DNA from: Durusdinium trenchii
Taxonomy: Eukaryota > Sar > Dinophyceae > Suessiales > Symbiodiniaceae
Length of the DNA stretch: 64,000 nucleotides
NCBI GenBank assembly: GCA_963970005.1
Contig: CAXAMN010027472.1
Span: 160,107-224,106 of the forward strand
Reading direction: 5' to 3'
The notes below the pieces were generated by a model. The model worked only from the letters and a program-made list of their open reading frames with translations, was not told the origin of the DNA and made no database searches. The first letter of the stretch is position 1. Each line of letters opens with the position of its first letter. Shown piece by piece: positions 34,992 to 49,900 of the stretch. Made by a program: the position numbers and the translations under genes.

Positions 34992-37900
34992 CACAAAGCA
35001 CACATGTGTTGGGGAAACACGTGTTTTTGTGATGTAAACATCTTGGGTTACTGCGATGTGACATAAAAGCGTGTGTGTATGTATATATATTACAATAAAC
35101 AATTACATACGTATAATACATCGATCTGCATGAAAACAATCAAACCGGTTTCCCAAAGTTCCTCTTCAAGAGCGTGAATTCCTCCCACCTGTGCCAATCT
35201 GGTGGTTAGAAACCCAGTGAATTCTCCCTTTGAGGCGGTTCGGATCGCAAAGCTGCTGGCGTCATTGGGCTTCTAGGAGGAATAAGTCCCGGTTCACGCG
35301 ACATGGCTCAACCCTAGCAAAATTCCAACCCATGTCATGTCCTTCGGATTTTCGGATGGCCGAAACCCATGCCTTCCCTTTTGCTCGGCACTTCAGCGCG
35401 CCACTTCAGCGCTTCCGTCCACGACGGTCGGAGATGGTCGGAGACGAATGCGGCCGTCCGCTCAGTTCGGAGACCCAGACACGACCCACTCCATGGGACG
35501 GACTGCCGAGAAACGGCCAGGGTTGGTGCCAGGGGGCAATGTAGCCGATTCCATGGAGTGTCTGAGCTACAGTCCTTTACACAGGCAGGGTTTGCAGCAT
35601 GGCGGCTAGCTGCCTTGATGACACAAGCTGACTCTCCTCCGAAAGCTTCCAAATCACCCAGTGCCTGCACTTGTACCTTTGGGAGGTCTGGGCCACTGCA
35701 AACTAAACAATGATCAACCATGTAGAGGCGGTATGAGGCGGTCATTGTTACCAAGGTTAGTTGACAGTAAATGACCGTGGATGCATTGTTATTGTTGCCC
35801 AACGCAGGTGATGAGTCATGCGGAAGGCTGCATTCTTGCTAGTGGCGCTGACGCTGGTTCCGGTGGTACCATCAGTCGACCTCTTCTCTGGTATCGCTTG
35901 TCAGATCTGGGATGGGCCAGAATGGTGACAGTTTCTTCTCTCTCTATCCGTTCCGGGTGCCTTTTTTCCTAACGGTTCCTTTTAAACGCTTATATAGGGT
36001 GGGGTGGAGGCTCTGTCTTTTCGCGTCGTTCCTTTTCTTGTTTTTCGTTTGTTCTATGCTTTACGCCTGATTCCTCCTGTTCCTCTTCCCTCCTCTTCCT
36101 TATCAGTCCTTCCTCTTCTTCCTCTTTCTGTTCCTCCTCTTGTGGGAGGCTGGATGGGATTTATTTTATGCAGGTTGATATATATTGTTTTATCTTTTAA
36201 TGCTGACAGTATTTGTTTTTCCGTTCTTTTATGTGGGGGGGTTGTTTAACATAAGCCCATTGCATTAAAGAAACACATGCATAAACGAGCACCTCCTGCA
36301 AAAACAAACAAACATAAAAAGGGCGACCCTTTCCAGAGTGTGGTTTTAAACATGAGAGTCATACGAGCCATCCTCAAAACCGCAAAAAAAAAAACAAACA
36401 ACACCTGTTTTGAACCATGCCATCCTCCCCACCCCCTCCACTTTTGCTTCCCTGCTTGAAAACGAGGTCCTGTCCTCCCTGCCTGTACTAAAGACTTCGG
36501 CTCCGCAGAAGGAGCAGTGGCAAGCCTAGCACGTGACTGCCGAAGGAGAACTACTGCGTTCGCCAACCTACACACTTCTTAGAGGTCATGAAATAGATTG
36601 AAACGAAACCAGTCCGTGTGTGTTCTAGGGGCTTCACTGCTCAACTTAGTTGATTTTGGACAACAGTTCAATAGGCGATTTACAATCGCTCCAAACGAAG
36701 GACAGAGTAAAATTGCTTGAGCTGCGCAGGAGGCGCTAACTGGGTCACACTAAAAGATTGGCCTCATTTCTAGCTATGCGTCTACGTACTAGAAGCGATA
36801 TTGATGTCCTGCGCAACAAGGCAGTTGCACAAACATAAAATTGCTTAAGCATAATAAACTTGTCCACCCAAAGAAATATTATGTAGCCTACATGGGGGTG
36901 GTTGAAATATGTTGAAATGGGGTCAATGGGGCGGCATAATCATATATATGTATCTGTGTATAATTATAGAATATGTATATATTACAAGGAGTGCTTGGGC
37001 TCCGTTTGCTGCAACTTTGATGTGCGGGACGTACCCATGGCATCCCCCACAGAAAAACGCGATCTGAGTGACCTACCTAGGGTGCGATACTTGCCATCTC
37101 CACAATGGCACGCTGTGTAGCACGAAACCTGCCAATGAACCTGTAATTTTCATGGGAAGTGTGCATATGGACTGTGGCAGGCGGTTTGCCCTTACAGGCC
37201 CTAATTGCATGGCGCACGCCCTGGCCAGGCAAAGTTGCACATAGTGGAACGGTTGCTGCTGAGCACACCTGTGTGGGAGATCTGTTTCTCCATGCGCTCT
37301 TTCCGGGCTGTGTTGTCTGACAACCTTTGGACAAGCATCGTGTCATTGTGAAGGGTGCAAATGCCACACTTGGTGCAAATGCCACTGTGTCCATCTGTGC
37401 AGTCGACCAGAAAATCCTTCTTCCCAAACCTGCTGCAGGCCTGAGTTTTACAGGACAAGCGGTCACAGTAAGGAGCTCTGCAGTTCGATCTTGGCATCAA
37501 ATGTCGGACTGCTTAGGGAATGAGATGGAATGACGGAACGTTACGTTGGTCGCCAACGGAGACTTTGGATCCATTTCTACTGAGCACCAGTCGGACGTCC
37601 AACCTTTGTTTGGGAGGTCATCCAGCTGCTGATCCTCCTGGCCTATGGTCACAGGCTTTCCTGCATATTCCTGCATTATTGGGCTCTGTGGATCGTTGTT
37701 TTGTAACAGTAACATTGTATGGTCAATATATATATATATATATACATATTATATATATTATACGATTTATATATAGAAAGGTCAAAAGGTTGAAGATTAT
37801 CGACTGACCGAGCAAGAATCCCTTGAATGCAGTCCATTTGTGACAAGCAATACATGTTTGTTACAAGCCGCGATGGTCCTCAGTCAGTTGGAAGAGAACC

Positions 37901-40900
37901 CGGGGCCTGCCCTCGGTTTCTCCCAACAAAGCAGGTCTGGGAACAAGCAGGAACCTGCGTCTACTTCACAAGCTACCTGGGTCTCAAACAGAATGCAACA
38001 CGATCTACTAATCTCATATCCAACAAATCGCCGAAAGGATCCGACTTCGATCACCCTAGGGTTCCTGGCTCATATCTTCGGAAGGTGGTTAGATCCCCCT
38101 TGGCACCCACCCCAACCACCAAACCTGGGGATGTGGTTGGAGCCTTAGGGTAGAATCCTGTTCGAATCCGGCAGCTTCACGCAGCTTCACAGTGATCCAA
38201 TCCAGCCTGATGCAGGCCATGGTTCCAGCCATCCCAGTGGATCTAGTGACCATTCTTGGACGAAACCACGGTTCATTGATTGATTAAGTTCCATGTTACT
38301 TTGCCGCGGGGGAAGCCCATGTTCAAGCTCCCCCCCAAACACAATCCGAATCAACGGATCCATCGTCCAGCTTCGCCAGGCCTCGCCTCTGGCGGCTTTC
38401 CAAATGCGGACGCCTCCCAGTACTCGTGAGGTCGCGCGCGCGCGCGAGTGGTGGTGGAACCAGGCGACCGCGACCATCGAGACTCACAGAGATCTAAACG
38501 AAACACATTGACATGGACAAAAGAACCTGTCTGTAGAGCAAAATGATCATCCAAGCAGCCGAAAAGCCCATGTTCCACGAACCCATTTTAGTGGGTCACA
38601 GTGATAAAAAGTAATTCTACCCGGACCCATGGTTGCGGAGTGCGCGTGGTGGAGGCCAAACCCTCGCCAGATGGTCGCAGCAAAACCGGAGCGTAGCCGA
38701 ACTGAACATCACTAGCCAATCTCTATAGGAATCCACAGACCTTCTCAGAAGGTACTTGGATCCATCAATCACCTTCTCGCAGAGTCTGTGGATCCACAGG
38801 GAAGCAACCCGTTTTCCTCGGGCTTTAAACAAATGGTCCTTCTTTTTGGAGGTGCCCCAAAAGGGTCAGCAGGTGGTTTGTTCAACAGAACCAGTACTTG
38901 GATCCAGGATGATCTTTTGCCCCTGACCTGTAATTAAGTGGTTCCTTTGAAAACACGTACAGTATAACAAACATCCGTCTGTGTCACCCGTTTCGAAAAA
39001 CAAACATCCGACTCGGAAAGACGGAAAAAGATGTCGGTGACCTGCCACCCCCGGGGCAACTCACCGAGGTGGAGATCTTGGGATATTTTTTGTTGTGGAA
39101 AAGAGTTCAGAGAAGCGAACTGGAACTTCACTCCACCCTGTTGGTGTGGTATGTGGGGGAGTGTGGTATCAAAGATAATACAACAAACAACGATTATCAG
39201 GATCATCAAGATAGGAATATTTGCAGTTGCAGCTTCGTGTTTCTGTGCTCATCCCCACAATTGGAGAACGAAAGAGTCTTGTGTAAACCCAGCCAGTCGA
39301 TTTAACCGGAATACACTCCCTACAATCATGGTTACATTGGATGGCATGGCCCCCTTGGATGACCATTGTCCAAATACTAAACTGGTGGCGAATCTCCACT
39401 TCCAGTTTTCCGCGGGTTGTGCATCTCACGAACCTACCAAATTTCCCTCAAGCATCCATGCCCAAACAGTCCATGTATGGAATTGAATATATGCCTATAT
39501 ACCCTAGGGCTCCAACCACATCCCCAGGTTTGGTGCTTGGGGTGGGTGCCAGGGGGGATCTAACCACCTTCTGAAGATATGGTTGGAGCCCTAGGGATAT
39601 ACAGTATATACATTGACCCCCCAAACTTGACCTTTAGTTTTGCTAGGATTTTGTTCTCATCGTTCTAGGTTCATAGATGATTGATTTATATTCTTTCAGA
39701 AAGTCTTCACTGGATCCATAATGAACCATGATCCTTCCTCACCAAAACAAAGTCTTGACCTCGTTTTGACCCCCGAAAAGAACACGCACCGCACCGCACC
39801 TCACCTCAAGGGTGTCTTCAACACACACCCAAACACCCCATGGGAGTGATATATATATATATGGCATGGTGCCCCTACATATATCTGAAGTACAGTCAAC
39901 TTGTTATCATGTGCGACTGTTACGTCGTCATATTTGTGAGTCCCCTATCGTTTCGCATCGTTTTGACATCTTGTTAAAAGGACCTGTTTAGTTTCTTTGT
40001 GAGTCCCTATCTTTTGCCTGGGTTTGGAGCATGCCAACATATGAATGCAACGCTGCAATTGTAATCACTTCACATAGATGCCGCCACAGACAGACCCTAC
40101 TAGTTCCTGGGAGCAAGGACGCGAAACGACTGAACGGAGCACAGGACATCGCTTCATACCCTTGACAGACAAACACACCCGTGACCTGATTGATCAGAAT
40201 CTCTTCTCCCAGTCCGTCGCCTCACCGATGTGAATGCCGCTGGACAGGTGGACCGGAAGGCATCCCCTAGGCGAGGTCGGTTGGTCGGTTCCGGAGGAAC
40301 CACGGGGCCAGGAGTCTGGGAGTTTGGGAGTTTGGTTGGTTCAAGCAATCAGTAACAAGTGCTCTTCTTTTAACCCTCCTTGAGTAGCGCATTTTGTGTG
40401 ACCAACTCCAGTCTTTCATATTCAGTTCCTGACCCGTAGGGCTCTCTATCTCTACAAACTAGTTGGGGGTACCCAGAGGCGACCCTGGACCTGAACCAAC
40501 TGCTACATGTTGGTGAAGGGTCCATTTCACCCGTTCGTTGTGAGGGTCAAAACCCGGACCGCGAACTGAGGGTCCTGCCACTGAGCCTTTGGGTATAACA
40601 TGTAAAAACTAGTTCAATCCCACGGATGCCCTGGGAACCTTGAATGATTGGCTAGCACAAGGGTAGGCTGGGCCACTGTCACAGGAGCAATGTCGCTGTG
40701 CCACAAAGGAGGATCCGAGATGAAGACACATGGGCAGAAGCAGGTGAGTTACCAGTGGAAGGCCGTGTCCTGCGCATCGCTCAGGCTGTTTCACCTTCCT
40801 CCTTGGTCCCAAGCGATCCAGCTGCCGACGACTCCGCGGCCCACGCGGCGCTCCCAAGCGCCTCCGCTCGGCCGCCTCCGCGTGGGGCCGAGCCCCGTGC

Positions 40901-43900
40901 CGCCTGAAGTCAGGGCGACCGCGCGAGGATCCGGTTTGTTCCTTGGAACTGGAAACGATCGGCAGCCCCGCTGAACCCCCTGGCACCAGCCCTGGCCGTT
41001 TCTCGGCAGCGTTGGAACGGTGTTCAGGATCAGTCTCACACTGGACCTGTGCGGGATGGTACCCCGCAGGTCCCCAAAAAGACTCACATGGACCCTGAAA
41101 ACCACGTCGGTTTCTACAGGAAAAGCGCCATGCTCAGGGTGCCATGAGTTTTCGGGGTCCATGTGAGTTGGTCTTTGGAAATACTCCTGCCCACCACCCC
41201 ACCCGCCTAGGCTTCCAGCGGAGTTCCTGGGCACATGCGAATGTGAAGTGGATCAGGCCGCAGGAGTGTTACATGGCAATGAGACTGCTGACCGACCATG
41301 TAAACCAGACATGGACAAAATCTTGAGGTTTATATATGTCACAGTGGTATAAGAACTATGTTGGTGAGTTGTACTTGTGAATATTCCTGAAACATAGGTC
41401 CCAAATCCTTCTATGATCTTTCACCCGCGGATTGGACTATATATATATACTGTATATAATTATTTATATATGGGAGTTCGTGTTGTAAATCGGCGCGAGA
41501 AGGTGGCCCAGTGAGGACAAGAGATGCTTCATCTCATTGGCGCGGCAAAACCCGCTCTTGTGAGTCCAGACTGTAGATAGATCATCCAAAATCATGGAAC
41601 CCGTCTAAGTTCGAAGTTCCAACCAATTGGTTCCTGTGAAACATACATAGAAGATCATAGAAGTAGGTCCTTGGGCACTTCTTTTCGCACGTACACATAG
41701 AAACACCATGCCATCTCATTCCTTGGCCCAGTCCCATCGCCGTTCAGCTTCGGTCGGAGACTGGGCTTCCCGGGCTGTCTCCACTGGTGCACATGGCTCA
41801 AGAGCGAAGGGGTGCCAATCCGTGGTAGCGAGGCGGAGGTCAGCCGGACCTGGCCCGTGCGGGTCAGCGGCGCTGCGGGACGTACCAGCGCGGCTGCGCG
41901 CAAGCAGAGCGGTGCTGAAGCGGCGGATTCTTGGATGGTTCCTCTGAGATTTAGAGTGTTCTCACATGGAAGTCATTTGCATCAACAAATTGAGAGGGCG
42001 TTTGAGGTTCACCTCTAAAACTCTTCATTGCACAGGATGTTTTGGTCCATGCTCTATATTGTATAGGACTATTGTTAGGAACCTGAAAGAGATGCTCATG
42101 GCCAGACTCTATGGAATAGCAACTCCAAACAGATTGGAAGGTCACATGTGTCGTCCGAAGGCATGAACTTTGTATAGCAAACGAACATTATCCTGATCTC
42201 TCCTGCATAGTCAGTAGATCGATTCAGCCAAATTGAGAGGTCTTGATTTAAAAAAATGATAACCATATGTCAAGACATGTTGAAACACATCTAGTCTATC
42301 ATAATCTATCTATCTATCTATCTGTCTGTCTAGCTATCTATCTATGTATCTATCCATCCATCCATCCATCCATCCATCCATCCATCCATCCATCTGTCTA
42401 ATATATGCAAATCGAGAGCAAAGTTTCTTGCAAAGGGGGCTCCCATGGAACTTCACATCCGACAACTTTCGACCCATCTGCAGCCCAACGATTGTTACGG
42501 TGCCATCTGTCGGTGCTTGGTACCACACACCTCCACCGTTCTCTCGCTCCCCGCGCCTCCGTCGGGACCTCAAGGACGCCGTCGCCCGACGAGTCCTGAA
42601 GAGAACCGGCGCGTCCCGTGGATCCACCCTGACCATGGATCCACTCGTTCCCTACAAATCCAGAGTCGCTCCCTTTGCAGGTTCGGTGAGTTCGGTACGA
42701 GTGCCCTACATATTTCAGTGATTTTCAGTGTCTGTCTCCGGTCACCCTCTCAGAGGGTGCCAGTGGATTCATAGGAATTTGGTATATCCCACTACAAGTG
42801 ACATGTGGATGATGACTGGTAAAGGCCTTTCTCAAAACATAGTTATGGTTCTTCACCGCCTGTTACTGGTAATGGGACACACCCTATCTATACGGGATTC
42901 AAATCAAAGCAAGGGCTCTGATTTAATGTCGAGGAAGACTCACTTCAGGATAAACTTAAAGTTCGAGGGACAAAACAACACCAGGACCAGGATGGCTCGA
43001 TAGTCACACCTGCAATCCACTTTGTTTCTGATACACCCAGTGTATTTGTTTGCAAGAAGAGTGATCCCGTGCCTTCGGAAAGAGGGGTGCATCAAAGGAA
43101 ACTGTGCACTTGTTGAAGCGTGTTGAACTGTTTTCAGCTTGTGTTTTCCATTGTGTTCCGTATCGTTGAGGAACACAACATCTATAGCCTTCAGGTTGAC
43201 CCTTTTGACAGAGAGCTTGACCCGGTGTTGAAGTCTAAAATCCTTAGTACTGTAAAATGATCGGCCAACCCAAGTACTTGGAGGTCACCCCAGTCATCCT
43301 TAGTACTGTAAAATGATGGTTCAACCGGTCCCACCGAAATCCATGGTGGGCACCAGGAATCCGATTCTCTTCGTCACGTCGAACGGGAAACGTCTCAGAC
43401 GGGACCCGAAGTATGGCATGTGCATTCGGTGCATCGATTCACTCATCCCATGCAAAGGCTCAGTGGACCCTCGGTTCGCTCGGGCGCCCGGGATTGACCC
43501 GGAGTCGCAACTGGGTGAAATGGAACCAACATGTAGCAGTTGCCAGTTGGTGAAGGGTCCATGAGCCTGTGGGATTGAAACATATTGAAACAGTATTCAC
43601 TTTGGACTACACGAATTGCATCAAGACCACAGTTTTTGCACACCCCCACACTTCAAGGACCCCAAAACAAGCGTCCCGGCCAAAGGACCACCCCGGGCTC
43701 CTGTTCCATGCGGCCCCGTGTCTCATCTTGGTCACGCCCCGACTGAGCACAGCAGCTATGCGAATCTTCGGGTCTGGCGACGGAGGACCCGCGGGACCCA
43801 CGAACCACCGGTCGCCTGGACCACGACCCGTGTGGCACCGGTTCGTGCGTGCCGGGCCGACCGTGGACCGATATCAGGTCCGTTTGGTTCGGTCGACCGA

Positions 43901-46900
43901 TAGGCCTGTTGTTGCTGTCGGTCAACACGGACTCCAATTGGAGGTGGAGCAGGAGGGAGTCACGGTTTTCGTCCGGTGCTGAGTTGACTCCAAAGAGGTT
44001 ACACCCTTTTTTCCACATGCTTTCCCTAGGGATCCACATACCTTCTCAGAAGGTACTTGGGCCCTCCTGGCGCCTACATAAATAGTCTCCGTCCTCACCG
44101 TACCTGAGAAGGTACTTGGATCCCTAGGGTTTGTGTTTCAGTCATGCTGGGTCTTCCGATGTGGTCCGATCAACTTGTAGCTGGTAGTGGGATGCATGGC
44201 TTAGCTTAGGGGGCCTTTTTGTTGATCTCCCGTGATGTATGGGTGCGTGGCGCACACCCAAGGAGCTCGTGTTCGCTCCATTGCGATAGCTTGCCACGTC
44301 TGAGAACCCTTGCCACGTCTTAGACGTTCTGAAGACGTCTGTGGCCAGGTTTTGTACGACCCACATCTACCCACAGCGGCAAAACGAAACATTGTTGTTT
44401 GCTGTGTGTAGGTAATTGACTTTCTCCCCGGGTCAATAGCAAGTCTGTGCCGACTTGGATGCTGCATGTTTAGATAGTTCAGGTCTCTTCAGCGCCCCAG
44501 CAGCATCGGCCCGCTGAGTCATTGGAGGGATGGTGCACCCTCCCCAGCTCTTCAGGTCTCTTCAGTCAAGCAACTATGCATGGCATGAAAAAAGTCTGAA
44601 TATACAAGCAAGCCCATACATTCTTAGATGTATTGTGGAATGTTCCTTCAAAATCAGTTGGGCCTGTCCGAACACCTGCTTTCTCACGCTCCGCAGCCTT
44701 TTCTTGCTTTCTCACGTCCGATGGGCGCCGCCCCGCGCCGTTTCACGGCCTGAGAGGCGCCGCGCCGAGGCGTTGCACTCCAATACAGAGACCGACACCA
44801 GGCGTTCCGACCCCCCAGTCGACCCTGCCAGGGCCGGTCTCCCCTTGGGCCAGGAGGTCTTCCTATTCAAATGCACACCCTCATGAACTGGTGTTTTTGT
44901 GGCGCCCTGCAACCAAATGGCATGTCAAGAGCGACAGGAAAGGTGCCATAAAGAACTTGGGACGGCCCGCAGGATGGTATATGAAGGTCATTGCACTCCC
45001 TGAAATACAATGGTTTCGAAGTAGATGGCACTGGCCATCCACTTTGATGATTCTTTCAAGGAGTGTAAGTCCCATCTACTCTCTGACCCCAACACCATAT
45101 ATATATATATATCCCTAGGGCTCACTAGGGCTCCAACTAACTACCTTCTGAGAAGATGGTTGGGGTGGGTTTGAGGGGTCTAACCCCCTTCTTAGGATAC
45201 GGTATGATATGCTAGGGTATAAAACAGGACTCCAACACGATCCTCCACAGCGAGGATCGAATGCGCTTGAAACATCTCAGGTCGGTGATGAAGGATTATG
45301 TGCTGGTAATCCTATACTTGTTTGGCCGCGAGCTTCGGTCTGAATTGGATGTTGCAATTCTACTGGTCCCGACACGTGTCCCCCGTTTGGAGCTCGGTTT
45401 TGGCACTCTCCTGCTTACACAAAATCAAACAGGTATATAGAAAAAACATAACATGACCATATATGACCTGTATGTTCGATCAAGTGTTTCTGCTCAACTT
45501 CTTCGCAACCCTTGCAGCGGGAGGGATCCCTTCTATCACTGATTTCAAAACAATGATTGCTGTTCATGTGTTTGTCCTTTACAACACTCCCTTGGTTCCT
45601 TGGAAAAAGAACAACTATTTTCCAAGAGGATATACACATACGGAGAATAAACCCTGAGCAAATCCATGGTTCATGTAAATACCTGGACCCTCCAAAGTAC
45701 CTTAGAAAATGGGACATCACCCTATAAACACGTTTGTACCCATTGTCCGAGATACTTTGGAGGGTCCAGGAACGTGTGTATTGCTGGAAACCTGCTATCG
45801 GCCAAGTTTTGTTTGGTGCTCGGAGTGGAGTCGAAGGTCGATTTGAACAGAACTGATCTGCATGGCATGAACCTACGAGTTTTGTGTCGAAGACACGTTG
45901 CTGTATTGAAATCCTCGGAATAGTTTAAATTTGGTCTTCGGTGACGAGAAGGAGGAAGGTTCAAATTTTCAAGGAATTCATGCATAAAACGATGGACGGA
46001 TATGAAAAATATGTCAGTCTTTATGTGCATATCAGTCATCTTTGTTGCTGCTTAGATTCATTCATCAAGAACGATGAAGCGCCAAGCCCAACCATAGCCA
46101 GATGTCCACGGAGGAAATCATACCAGAGTCCTAGAGCAGCGACTGAAGCCAATTGACAGCCTCGAGGCCTTTGAGTTCTTGTTTACACGCCTGCTGAAAA
46201 AGCAACAGTCACCACTCAAAATGCGTAACTGCAACAGGAGATGCGAGTGACACCGTGCACAAACAACGGACATGTCGAGCATTGTTGATCACAAAATGGT
46301 CATCCTTCTGAAAGCTGGTCAGACATGTCGGTCTGCTGGAGTGGTTCCGACATGAGGCAGCCACGTTGGAGAAACAGTCGCCACATAACTGGATAGGTAC
46401 AGACGAATACTCGCAGAAACAGCACTTCTGCAGACAACATCAAGTTGAAAAAACGCAGGATCGCTCGAGACTTCCTCCGGTTTCTGAAAGCGAGCCACGT
46501 GCTCAAAAAAGTCACGATTCACTGCACCTGCCACGAAAACAGAGCACGTCGAATACCACCACCATGTCCAAAAGCGCTGCGCCTTCCACGAAATCTGCAC
46601 ATCGACGTATAACCGCTCCAATCTCCTGCGCCTGTCTGAAAAGGACCACAAAAACATAAGCCACCTGCCACGAAAAGTGATCACCGAGTCCCAAGCACCA
46701 CAACAAGAGCGCAGTCTCGAAGAGCACCCGCTCGGGCCGCTCGGGCCCAGCAGATTCTGCGAGCCTGCCCAGTCGAAATGTACTTCCAAAAAGTTTTTCG
46801 AGGTGAATAAATGCACTGTAAATAGCAGCGAGTTAGCCGGACACGCCGATGAGCACCTCCAATCAAACACCCGTCCTTAACAGTTACCATAAGAACCTCT

Positions 46901-49900
46901 AGTGTGGACACACTGTTGGGGGAAAACAAGTCCGCTTTCTGTGGGTTCCAGCCCACATTCTCGCAGCCGGGGCTCCATTCTGAACTGGAAGGCTCCATAG
47001 AGCTTAGTGGCTGCCGAGGAGCTTGAGGAGGTTGGTACTGTGGTGGAGGCTGTTGATGCTGGTGCAGCTCAACTTGTGGCTGCCTTGGTGGATATTGGTG
47101 TAGCTGTTGTGGGTGTGGCTGTTGGGCATCTTTCATGTGATTCATGGCTGGTTGGTACTGCTGTGGTGCTTGCGCTTGCCCAAACTGCTGTTGTCCTGGC
47201 GGTTGAAAGCCAAAGTGCTGCTGAGAGACGTGCGATCGCGGTGAATGTACCGGAGTTCTTTGTGGCTGCTGCGGGACTGGGACGGGCACTCGCTGCTGCT
47301 GTTGGTACTGTTGTGACGATGATGCAGGAACCCGCGGAGAAGGTGATCGACCTCGAGTGCTCGAACCTTGAGGCGGAGCGTTGTGCTGAAAAACGGTCTG
47401 CTGTGGCTGCGAAGGTGGCTGCGACTGACCCTGCCTTGGATTTGCTGATTTCGGAAGCCGGGAAAAACACATGACACAAAAATATGCCCCATACTATAGA
47501 GGGATTTAAATACCCATGAACCTGGGGATATACATATACATGTAACCTCACCCCCCGAACAACGCAACAATCCAAGCCTTCCCACATGCCTTGCATCAAA
47601 CACTCTTAAAATATCATATGATCAAAGGATTTACAATTCACCTGGAACCTCTTCGGACGCACCTGGAACCTCGTCTTCGCCTCTCTTCGTCTGCATCTCC
47701 GCCAAGCGTGGTGGATGGTCTCCAACACCGGGGGATCAATCCAGACCCACAGACCTTCTGCACCCTCCTGCCAGCTACAGTAAGAGTGTTGAACACATCA
47801 CCTCCTGCGAAGGTATTTGGAACCCTCGGGAATTAACATGAATTAACCTCATCCGCACGCCCCCGTAAATCCAAGCTGCCTGCCGTAAGAGGCCGCGCCG
47901 TAAGAAGCCGCGCCGTAAGAAGCCCCGTGGAACGACGCAGCAGAAGACGCGCCCGCGCGGCTGGGCGTGGGTGCTCGGCTACGGGACTGGCCGCGGGACT
48001 GGGAGCGGTTGGAGCGTGGGGAAGGCGGTGGCGCTTCCTCTCTCGCCCTGGCAGCGTGGTATCGTCCCGGGCGGTGGTGGTATGAGGGATAAGAAAGGTG
48101 ACCAGGGTGGTATGTGGAAGGTTCTTGGGCGAAGAAAAAGGGATGGAGCAAAATGGAGTACATATAGATAAAGTATAATACAAATACATCCAAGAAACAT
48201 CGGAGCCTCTGGGAGTTGGGGCTTGCTAGTCAACTGATTTCAACTTAAGATCCTGTAAGTCCAAAGTGCACCCTCGGGGCTCCAGGCCAGGCCCCAAGGC
48301 CCCAAGCACCATGTTCAGCCTTTTTGCAGCTCAAAAAACACTCCGCCAGACCGCGCCTGTGGCGGCGCGCCGGCGTGATTCCCCGAGGGTCAATCCGGAG
48401 ATAAGCAACCTGAGACCTGAGAAGTGGAGGGCAGCACCAACACCAACACCCACACCCATACTGATTCGGGTCGTGGTCGGAAGCGGTGGTGACCACAGAC
48501 CACGAGTATCCTAAGACTATAGTTATATATATCCTAATACAAATGATGTTATCAAAATACAAGTTAACTTGTAGTTCCATAACTGAAGTTATAACTAAAA
48601 AATAACTTGAGTTTCCTATATAAGTTAATACAAGTTATAACTTGTAGTTCCATAACTGAAGATATAACTTAGTTATAACTCAAAATTTATATAGTAATGT
48701 CAAGAAGGACCGAAGAAAAAGATTCACTTACGTAAGGATCTTTGTGGGTATTCGTCGAGAAAGGCCGCAAGCCAAACCAAGGGCCCAGTCTGCATCCATA
48801 TATAGAATGTGTTGTAAATACATATGTAAGAATGCTGAACTTCTATTGATACGTTTGAGATTGTTTGGAGCACAACAAATAGATCAAATCATCCATCGAC
48901 TCTGAGCATAGGGATGCCCGGCAGTTGTGGCGGTCATCCAAACACATGTCCTGTAATGATCCCCAAGCAGGTCGTTCCAGGCCGCTGTCATACACTCCCA
49001 CTCACGTTGCATGGGCCTGGAAAAAAAGGACTGTTCGGAGACCTTCCATGTTAGTGGGTCAGAGTGTATCCAAAAACCTCCTTATGTGTTTGGACCCTTC
49101 TGGCGCCTACATCAAAGTGTCGAACGCATCACCCTTTGCATAAATTGGGGTGGTTGAAACAGGGTGAATGTTGGCAACTCCAGGTCGACCCGTACATACC
49201 TCAAAATTGGTACACCAAACCTATACCTGTGGTTTCTTCGAGTGTCCGACCATGTCCGTTTCCGCTACGACGCTCCGCCTGGTCCGCTCCGCTTTTGGGT
49301 TCCACCCCAGCGACTTCCATCGTCTCTGACGTCGCTGGTCGATGGGTTCCAAGACTTCCACGGCACAGGTCGGTGGGAAAGACCCAGAAACCAAGAATTG
49401 TTTTGTAATGTTGTGTATATATACTTATATATATAGAAAAAACACACACCTCTTTTGTGTATATATATATATATTAGATGTGCTGTATTTATTATTTATA
49501 GAAAAAGAGACACACCTCTTTTGTTTGGTGCTTGCTGGGGATACAATCAACCCCCAAAATAAAAGTGCTTACCTGCATGTCAACTCACTTAGAAAAGTCT
49601 CCACCGTCCTCGGGCCCCCGAGCTCCACGGCGGGCCCGGCACTGCCGGCGGGTCCGCTGAAAGCGGTCGGCTGACCCGGCCTCGCGGGACGGCACTGAGG
49701 TTGACAAAGAGAGAACGGCACTGGGAATGTCCTATGGGATGTCCATGTTTTTCATACAAAGGTACAGTTAACTGTACAGATGATATATTGAATGGAATTG
49801 GTACAGATGTATAGTAGCCTTCCATCCAAGGGTCCATTTGGCCTATCACAAAGTCGAAGGGGAGGCAGTACAAGATGCCTCTAGGAAGTGTCTTCGTTGC

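Noticed and set aside
35485-35572. ACTCCATGG ... CCATGGAGT pair resembling family 2 ends
   Set aside because: The match is only 9-12 bases, one end lies inside a good exon, and the central family block is missing.
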